Part shown: piece by piece, positions 51,801-60,800 of the stretch
Position numbering within the stretch: position 1 is the stretch's first letter
Layout: every line of letters begins with the position of its first letter
Source of the DNA: Tubulanus polymorphus
Lineage: Eukaryota; Nemertea; Palaeonemertea; Tubulaniformes; Tubulanidae
DNA: 64,000 nt
Reading direction: 5' to 3'
NCBI RefSeq assembly: GCF_964204645.1
Contig: NC_134031.1
Span: forward strand, 10,638,501-10,702,500
Program-made: the position numbers and the translations under genes
Notes under the pieces: model-generated
Told to the model about the DNA's origin: nothing
Database searches by the model: none
Seen by the model: the letters and a program-made list of their open reading frames with translations, nothing else

Positions 51801-54800
51801 CAAAAAACTTCAAGTTTGCAACCATGAAAGCCATGCTGAAAGCCATATGCAGTTTGCAACCATGAAAGCCATTTTCACTAGGGGCAGAAATCTTTGATGA
51901 AAAAAATGAGATGCAAAGTAATCAAGATTTACAAGGGGTGTAGTACAGTTCAAGCCACCTTATGTCAAAGATTGGCCCTGGGGGATACAAATATGTATGA
52001 GATTCAAGATAATTGATTGAAGCGTCTTCAAAGTATAGCTTGAAAACATAAATGTGAAGGGCTGACTTCAGCCAACAACAATGTCCGCCAGTCGGTCATC
52101 CTGATTCTGAGCCATTTCAACCAGTTCTTTGGCTGTAGGCCTAGATGTGTCTATGGTAGATACATTAGAAAACCAAATATAAAATAAAATATCATTTAAT
52201 AAAAACATTATCGCCATAGGCGACAACTGTTCTCAAGCTCAGGTCAAACTCATCATCCTCATCATAAGCTTTTGGTGATTAGCCATGGTTTGACTTTGCG
52301 CACTTGAAACTCGAGCTCCGAAATTGCCATTGCATTATGGATATGTTGTAACTAGCTAAATTTTGTCAGGATTAAATATATACTGAGACCATAATAAAAT
52401 TGTCCGAAAGTTTCATCAAAATTGCCCAATTATTGATGATGCTAAGTGACCGAAAGACAGACACGAGAACAAGGGGCCCACGGAAGCCCAAAAACCAATA
52501 ATCCATTGAAGCGTCTTCAGAACTTCCAATAACAACTGGCTTTCAAATATAGAGGGACAGATGGACAAAGCCCACTGGGACTTGAAATCCGAAGAGGGCT
52601 TAAAAAAGGTATAACAAAACAACCTGCAAATGAAATCACCAAATGATATTGTAAATACAATCACAATTGCCTGCTGGTTCAAATTTAACAGTTGATTAAC
52701 TTACTGCATAGGAAATCAGAGCATCTTTACAACTTTCAATCTGTTTACAAAGGGCCTCCTTAGCTTTTGACACTTTATCAGTTTTTGATGATAGCTTATC
52801 GCCTGAATGAGATGTTGACGTGAGACAGCGTCGAAGAGAACTAGTTAACATCATTGTTTCCATTGAAAATGGAGATTGCCCTGAATGTGTGGTTTGTACA
52901 GCATCTATTCCTGACATTGCTCGTTTTACTAATGCCTGCAAATTTAATATATGTCATTACATACTAGATATTATTTCTATCTAGAATCAATGTCTTCTAT
53001 CTTTCCTTGCACCCATATCAACTAAATCAGGAAGATTCATGCATAGACTATGCATACTTCATAACTACAGGAAATGTATTATGATCACTTTCCTTCTAAT
53101 ACGTGTTTTTCTTAGTTTATTTCCATTTTGTTTTCCTGATCTGATAGACATCTACGTAAATAGGTAGATATGATATAACAGAGGGAAGTACTAGTTTTAT
53201 TTACATATGAATTTTTTCATTGAACCGTTAATGTACCATGATGTGTCTATAAATCTTATAAGAATACCTGACAGGATCCATCATCTTTCGCTCCACAATC
53301 ACAGAAGAATGAACCATATTTGGCATAGGATAACTCATGATCTTTGTGGCAAACCTTAGCGCAGATAGTACATACCCCAACGCCATCTATCATCTTGCAT
53401 GTATGACAATGATACCTATAAATGAACAAAAAGAAAAGAACAAGGGTTCCATGGACCTTGAGACTTGATAGCGAATGAATATATAGTTCCAGTTGGAAAA
53501 AAGGACATATTCCTTGAGATTTGGGAGAATTCCAGACCAGACTACCTTATATAATGTATTTCCGAGTAGTACTGTACGGTTATGGTTTTATGGTTTTTGC
53601 TAATATTCTCTGAATTTGGATCGATTGCCAGTAATTTCTCTAGCAATTCTCGAACAACCGCCCGAATTGCTCGGCGTCAAATGAAAAAAATTGTTTGTCT
53701 GCGGCAACAGGCGACAGCGATTGCTCGTTGTCGAAAGGATTTGCTCCTTGTCGTCTGATATCAAACATGTTTGATTTTGGGCGACGGAAAATTGCTTGTC
53801 GCCAGTGGTAGCAGACGGGCAACACCAAGCAATCGATTGGTCAACGGTTGCTTAAAAATCGGTCGCAGCAACCCGCGACTCAAAATTGCCTCGTGTGCGC
53901 CGGGCTTAAGGAGAGGGATAATCTGTTTATGAAGGTATTGATGAATACAACAATAATTCTTTTGAGTAAGTAGGTCTAGGGGGTACCTTAGGCCCAGTGA
54001 CCTAGATACATATATGATTAGCAATTAGGATTTCATTTGAAGTAAATAACGCAATAATTGTTTTTTCAATCTTTCCATAGACTTTTTCTGAAGAAGTGGA
54101 GAACACAAATGACATATTTTATCATCATCTGTGCAGTCTGAGGTGCCCAGGGGTCATTCAGATCAAACGTTACCCCACCAATACGATATCGTTCACGGTC
54201 GAGTTCTATATTTCCGTACCATAGTTCTATGAAAATATTTGTTCAAATAACTTTCTTTTATCATCATATCATAGACAAGAAGTGTAGTTATCAATTTCTG
54301 TATGGAAATTGGCTTTATTTTCAGGATTGCTATTTTTCCAGGCTTCGATTCCAGAAATTTTCCATGGTAATCTCGAATCAAAAGTGGCAGAAATCGATCA
54401 CATGACCTCAACGCACCAATCTGAGCCAAGGAAAATTATTCTCAAATGTAGCCCTGATTCATATCTCAAATTTGGTGTCTAGTTTGTTTAGGTTGAGTAG
54501 TTTCTGAGTAATGCTAAGTTAACTGGAGACACTAGTTTCATCCAAAAATCATCTCAATATTACAGGGATGAAAACAGGAGGTATTGAAATCCGCGGACAT
54601 TTTGAAACATTATGAATTTACCTTTACACTATATAACCTACTGGAAAACATTTAATTATTCACTGACGATATATTATTCTGATAATAAAAATGATATATT
54701 ATGATAATCGAAACTATACTATTTACTCCTTATACACACCACGGCACAAAGCCAAGTAGAAATTAACTATACGACAGCAATGTTATTGCAAAACTAATGA

Positions 54801-57800
54801 TGAAGTGATAGGATTTAACCCCAAATGGAACAGACTCACCATGTAGAGAGTGTCTAGCCTCCCTTTATCTCCCTAAATCCCAAATAAGATTGAGGGATCA
54901 TCCACAGAAATAAATTGCCCATGGGCAAAGTGTGGTTTACCTTGAAAGCTAAAGGTTGTTGGAGTAAGGGCATTGCTTGAAAAATCTTTTTAATTCGTGA
55001 CTTCAAAGTTCTAGAAGTTTATATTGTATTTTATCTTTCTTAAAGAATTATTTTGTAGTCAAATAAGACCAAAGATAAACATTTGTTTATGGTCTACGTC
55101 CAAAATGTCCTAGGGTGCAGGTAGGCGTGGCAGGGAAACTATTTTATATTTTCAAAAAATATTTTTCACAATATGAAAAAATATTCAAATATAATTCATA
55201 TGATGTCACATATCAGAGGGTGGCTGAATATTGAGTCTTGAAAACGAAACCTCTTCCAATGTAAGGCCACGGAAGCTAAAACACGGGGGCGTAGTATTAG
55301 ATCGTTTTAAATCCTGGAATTTACCACTACAATATTCAGACCTCGATCTATACCTATACATGTAGTTCGCTACTTAATATTATTCAGCAGGTTATCATTA
55401 TTACTAAACGTGCACGCGCCAAGCAGCATTACAGCATCCCCATATAGTAGTCTATATGAGCGTGTGTTTGTGTGTGCAACAGTCTAGTGTTAAGCACTCC
55501 CAGGCACGTGGAGGCCTTGTTTAGGGAACGTTAGCTTCACTTCAATCTCAATCAACACAATCACCGGGTATTAAATTGAAACAATACCAATGGCGACATG
55601 TGAAATAATTATAATTCTCACCAGCAATGAGCATTTAAAATTCGCACATATATTGCACAGAGTCCAATGAAACGTTCGCCATTAATGGCTTTCCCATAAT
55701 TAATTTAGTAGCGGCAGAATTCTCCGTATATCCGAAAAACAGCCAATCACTCGTAGAGACGATGCCCCCCCCCCCCCCCCAATCAAGGTCATTGCAATTA
55801 TAATAATTTTCCCGCCAAAAACAGTTTTTCGTCGAATTTAAGCAAAGTTGACCATGTCATCGACAGACGTACGCCATGTCTTCAATTATATCGATTATAC
55901 GTTGTTTTAACCGAGAACCAATGAAACTAGGGGTCCAGGGACACCATGCCCACTTGGGAAGTGGTTCCAAATGCTCAACAATCTAACAATTTCAATATTC
56001 AACGCCCCCTGGTGACCATATACAAAAACCAATGTCCTTGAAACTCGTCACAATCATACAACATGTCAGAAGCTACGATTTTGTAATTGATTGTGATAAC
56101 AATATATGCCTCGTTACCAATTTAATATGGAAATACTAAATTATTCTACTATTTAACACCCCCTGGTGACCATATTCAAAACCCAATGACCTTGAAACTC
56201 ACCACAATCATAAAACATGTCACCAACTAAAACTTTGCAATTGATTGTGGTTACAAAATATGCATTGATACGAATATAATATAGAAATACTAAGATATTG
56301 TATTATTCAACGCCCCCTGGTGGCCATATACAAACACCAATGGCCTTGAAACTCACCACAATCATAGAACACGTTATGAGCTACAACTTTCTAATTCATT
56401 GTTATAACAAAATACGCTTAGGTATCATTATAATGTGGAAAAACTCTTTACCACCTACGAATGAGTGCTTATGACACCAAGATGGCCGCCAATTGCGTCA
56501 TAAGTGGCTGATAAAAAAAACCTTTTCAAAGAATACCCATCAAAAATTGCAATGAGAAATGGCAAACTAGTCGGGAGCTACAGGACTCAGAATTCGAGCC
56601 AAAATTGACATTTTTGGCCACTAAAAAAGGTCATAGGACAGTCATCTTGAGTCCGATCGACCCAATTATTGTTATGCTGATGGGCCCTGGGGAGATTCAC
56701 AAATATCTGAAAGATCAAGGTAATTGATCAAAGCGTCTTAAACATTTCCCTCAAAAAGTTCAAAAATGTGTAAAAAGTGTTAATTTTGGCGAACAACAAT
56801 TGCTGCAAGTCGGCCATCTTGATTCTGACAGGGGCAGTTTTTGGGCTGAAGATGTGTCTAGGGTAGATACATGTATACAAATATCAAGACATTACATTGA
56901 AGCATCTTCAAAACTTCCCAAAATAACTGGATTCTATGACGGAGGCTATGACGGATGACGGACGAAAAGTGAACGCAATAGCACGCTGGGACTAAAGTCC
57001 AAGTGGGCTAAAAAAATGCTCATATAAAAAAACGTACCACGATTTTGCATGAATTAGCTCAATGCCAACTTCATACCGACAAACCAAAAAGATGCAACAT
57101 TTTCCAGGGAGTTGTATAGAAATATCACTGGTGAACAATCCAAATTCAGAGAATATAGGCAAAACCATAGCGAAGTATAGGTACTTGAAGGAAATTTGAG
57201 TTAGTTGACACAAGAATGTGATTTTCTTACCAATGTTGGTTCATAAACTCTTTCTGTGTTACCGTAAATGTACACAATTTGTTGTTCAACGATTCCTCAT
57301 CCTATAACATGTAACAAAACAAAGCAAATAACTCATTTCTTGCGATAATAACCAAAAAATCAACCCAAAAGATGCCTTTCCCAAATATTCTCCTTTCTTG
57401 CACAGGACAAGTATATTCTCATGAGGGCAAGTTGATTAACATTATCACTTGTCTGCTAGGGCCTTTTTTTTTTGTTTCACAGCTTTTTCCCCAATCAATA
57501 CATCGGATGATTGTGCAGCCAATTAGATAGCCCGTTGGATTGCCTGTATAGGACAAGCGGATTTTTGAGGAGGCAAGTGAAATATAAGATATGCTTGCCG
57601 CGGGCAAATGGCTTGTATTCCTTAGGTCCAACCCAGTCTTGCTCATTCAACAAATAAAACCCCTGCATTTCGTTTTTATGCAAAATAGGGACAAGTTTTC
57701 AGCGTTAATAATCATAGTGAACAATGTAGGATAAATCAGTGAACAATCATCATCTTACATGGGAAAACTAGAGGCGCACAGGCCTTGCAAAGTCTAAGCA

Positions 57801-60800
57801 TCAAACAAAGTATTTCACGATATGTCACACGTGTTACAAAACTTGGTACGTTCCGTTTGAGATTTACAACGGACCTACCCAATTACATATACATACCAAA
57901 GTTAGACAAAAAATCACATAATATTTGATGTATATAGAGCGCGTACAAGAAATTCAAGACGTACACTGTAGTGGCCATATATTAGTTGAGCTAATTTTCA
58001 ATACCTGATTTCCCTTCTAGAACAATTTCCAAGTGATTCCCTTCTGAAGGGTTTTCCCTGTGATATCATCATCAAGAAACAAGAAGGTCAATCATCGATT
58101 AGTAGAATGGGGAAATTTCATTGAAAGTTTGCACATTTTCTCGAATTACTTCTGAATAGCTTAGAGCTGATAAACGAAACTCTCCATATTAATTCCAACA
58201 CCTTTCTCCCTCCTTATGACAAATTATCAGCTGTGTATTTCCAGTGGTTACAAATGTGCCACCAAGAGCTAACAAAAAAGTTACTCTCAGGACCATTCTA
58301 TAAGGGTCAACACAGGTGATCCTAAAAAGCAGGGTTTTTACATGTTTTTCAAGAATACATCCCCCAGAAATAACTCAATCACTATGAAAAGAACCCAATC
58401 GCCAATGTTAGTGCCTTGTTGACACACCAGTACTCTATTCATTTTCAATGAAACTGCTTGCACCAGACAGTTTGCATAGGCAAACCTATGGTTCACCAAA
58501 AACTTACAGAATCTTCAGCGTTAGATCCCTCATCATCTGGCAAATCATCAACCCAATCACTATCGACTTCTTGCAACTGCAAGTCTGAGTCAAAAAGCGG
58601 CGACACCATACCATCGTTGTCAGTAACCGTTATTTTCAGCGCACCAAGAATATCACCAATGTATGAAAGCAAATAACAAGTGGATTCCAACATTGTTTGG
58701 TGCTGAAAATACATCAATAAAAATCAATTTAACAAAAGAGCATCATACCAATACTAATTTTACCATTTGTATGTGGTTCAACTACAATTCTTATTTACTG
58801 AAAAGAAAGGACAACTGGAAACTAAGAGAAATAGTAGCCTCGATGTGCTTGTCAATACTTGACTGAATTAGGACTTCAAATAAGACACTAATTGATGGCT
58901 AATTAATGGCCGATTTGTAAGACCCTCTAAAAACAGGGATTATAGATAGTAATGATAATTCATTTTCTTATATATATTCATTTCATTTTCTGACGATAAA
59001 CCTTCAGCGCCTATATTATATGTGGATACTCCTCTATGTAATTTCAACTGAATCTGAAAAACTTGAGTGAGAGCTTCGTTAGCAATACCACCCGGCTGAC
59101 AAAAAATGGGAATGATTACCTTTGCTGAAAATGATGGGGGCTATCCTCAATAAACTGAACCATGCAGAACAGGAATATGGTTTTATCTAATCCAAAATGG
59201 GCAAGCTATTTTGAATACAACTATGAACAACATCAATAAGGGTTTGCATCTTGTACACGTTGTACGTAAATATGAAGGCTGCATCCTGTAGGACAAGAAC
59301 ATGGTATTTCACGTATCCAATATGACCACCAGGCAGCCATCTTGCATGAAAATAATTATAATAACAATCTATTTCTTACATAGTGCATAACTTGTAATAA
59401 TCTATGTTTGTTCTACAGTAGAACTGGCGTAAGTCGGACTATTTTAGTGTCAAACAATTGTACTATCTTAATTTTTGTTTGAGTATGATGTATGTGTACT
59501 ATGTGATGTGTAATGTTCTGAACCGGAGAAATTGTACGATTGTCGAGTAAAACTGCTATATCGAATATTCTACATCAGTTGTCTGTTTGTTAATTGCCTG
59601 TGAGCTACGTTCCCCTTTAACTATCCGAGTTGCTACAATATGGTTAACATCCAGGGAGCTTTGTAGGAGTGCAATCAGTCCAAAGTCTGAGAAATTAGGC
59701 TAAACAATAGGAGGTGCTTGAAGGAATATCATCCATGTTAGGTTTCTACAAGCCAACCCAGAGTGTTCGTCAGTGCCTGTGTTATGTTCTATATTTAATT
59801 AGATGGTGGAAATTCACGGTTTCACACAAATAGGTATGAATGATCCCAATTCTTCTGCAATCTACCTGTGCCCGGTTCCCCTTGTTAGTATCAAGATTTG
59901 ACTGACTTAGATGAGTCTGTAAGCCACCCTCAGAAAAAAAGGGTGGCTGCATGCTAAAAGAAGTATATAATGCGTACCACTACCTTACTGCCACTGTTAA
60001 ATCCACCATTATTGCCATCAGAGGGTGCCACCGTTTTCAGTTTCTGAATCTTTTGAATTACATCTTTTTGCGACAGGTATGTTTTACTGAAAAAAGAGAA
60101 AAGATTTTGGTCATGAAGACTATAATTATGGTGTGTACTGTTTACTACCGCCAGATTTCCAGGACAAATCAAATCAGAGTTACATGGTAATCAATAAATT
60201 GTCAGTATATACAAGTCACTGTTTTTCGAATTTGGATCAATACAGATGCGGTGGTCTCTTTGAATACTCTACACACAAACTGATTTTCTGATCAAGGTAG
60301 GGAATGCCACACTGCCATATAATATACTTCCTTGAAGGTGAAAATAAATATGGAAGTGGAATAACTCATTGAAACTCTATTGAAAATGTTTTCAAAAATA
60401 TTGAATAAAAATATAAACGTGAACCAACCACAAAAAATGGAAGAAAATATAGCTTCCTTTTTCATTTAGATGATAAACTCTTATTCAAAATATTTCTTAA
60501 TCGATTGCGATCAACTATCATCACCATTGAGTATGATAAAACTTAAAGCCACAATCCCAGAACTATTTCTTTCTGCATCACATTCATATAGACAAGTGTG
60601 ATGACAGGCAACATACATAACCGATTTCCAGGCATCGCCATATAGATAAAGATCAATACATTTCATATACTGAGAATTTAACATAGTCACAGACTTACCA
60701 AAATTTCCATCATTATAAAAAAACAAGGCCGCTACAAGCCCTGTATATACACCAAATAACAAGACAAACCCTCGAAGCCTCTTCAAGAAGAAGGAACGAA

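Noticed and set aside
55764-55780. C homopolymer as a functional quadruplex site
   Set aside because: Single run of one base in an old repeat; a G4 needs several separated runs, and length may be a sequencing artefact.
57419-57683. Two overlapping minus-strand frames, possible old protein piece
   Set aside because: No motif recognised in either phase; not enough to call a gene or pseudogene.
60511-60786. 91-codon minus-strand frame with hydrophobic start (signal-peptide-like)
   Set aside because: Lies in a UBR4 intron, no acceptor/donor in phase, no family recognised; likely chance in AT-rich DNA.
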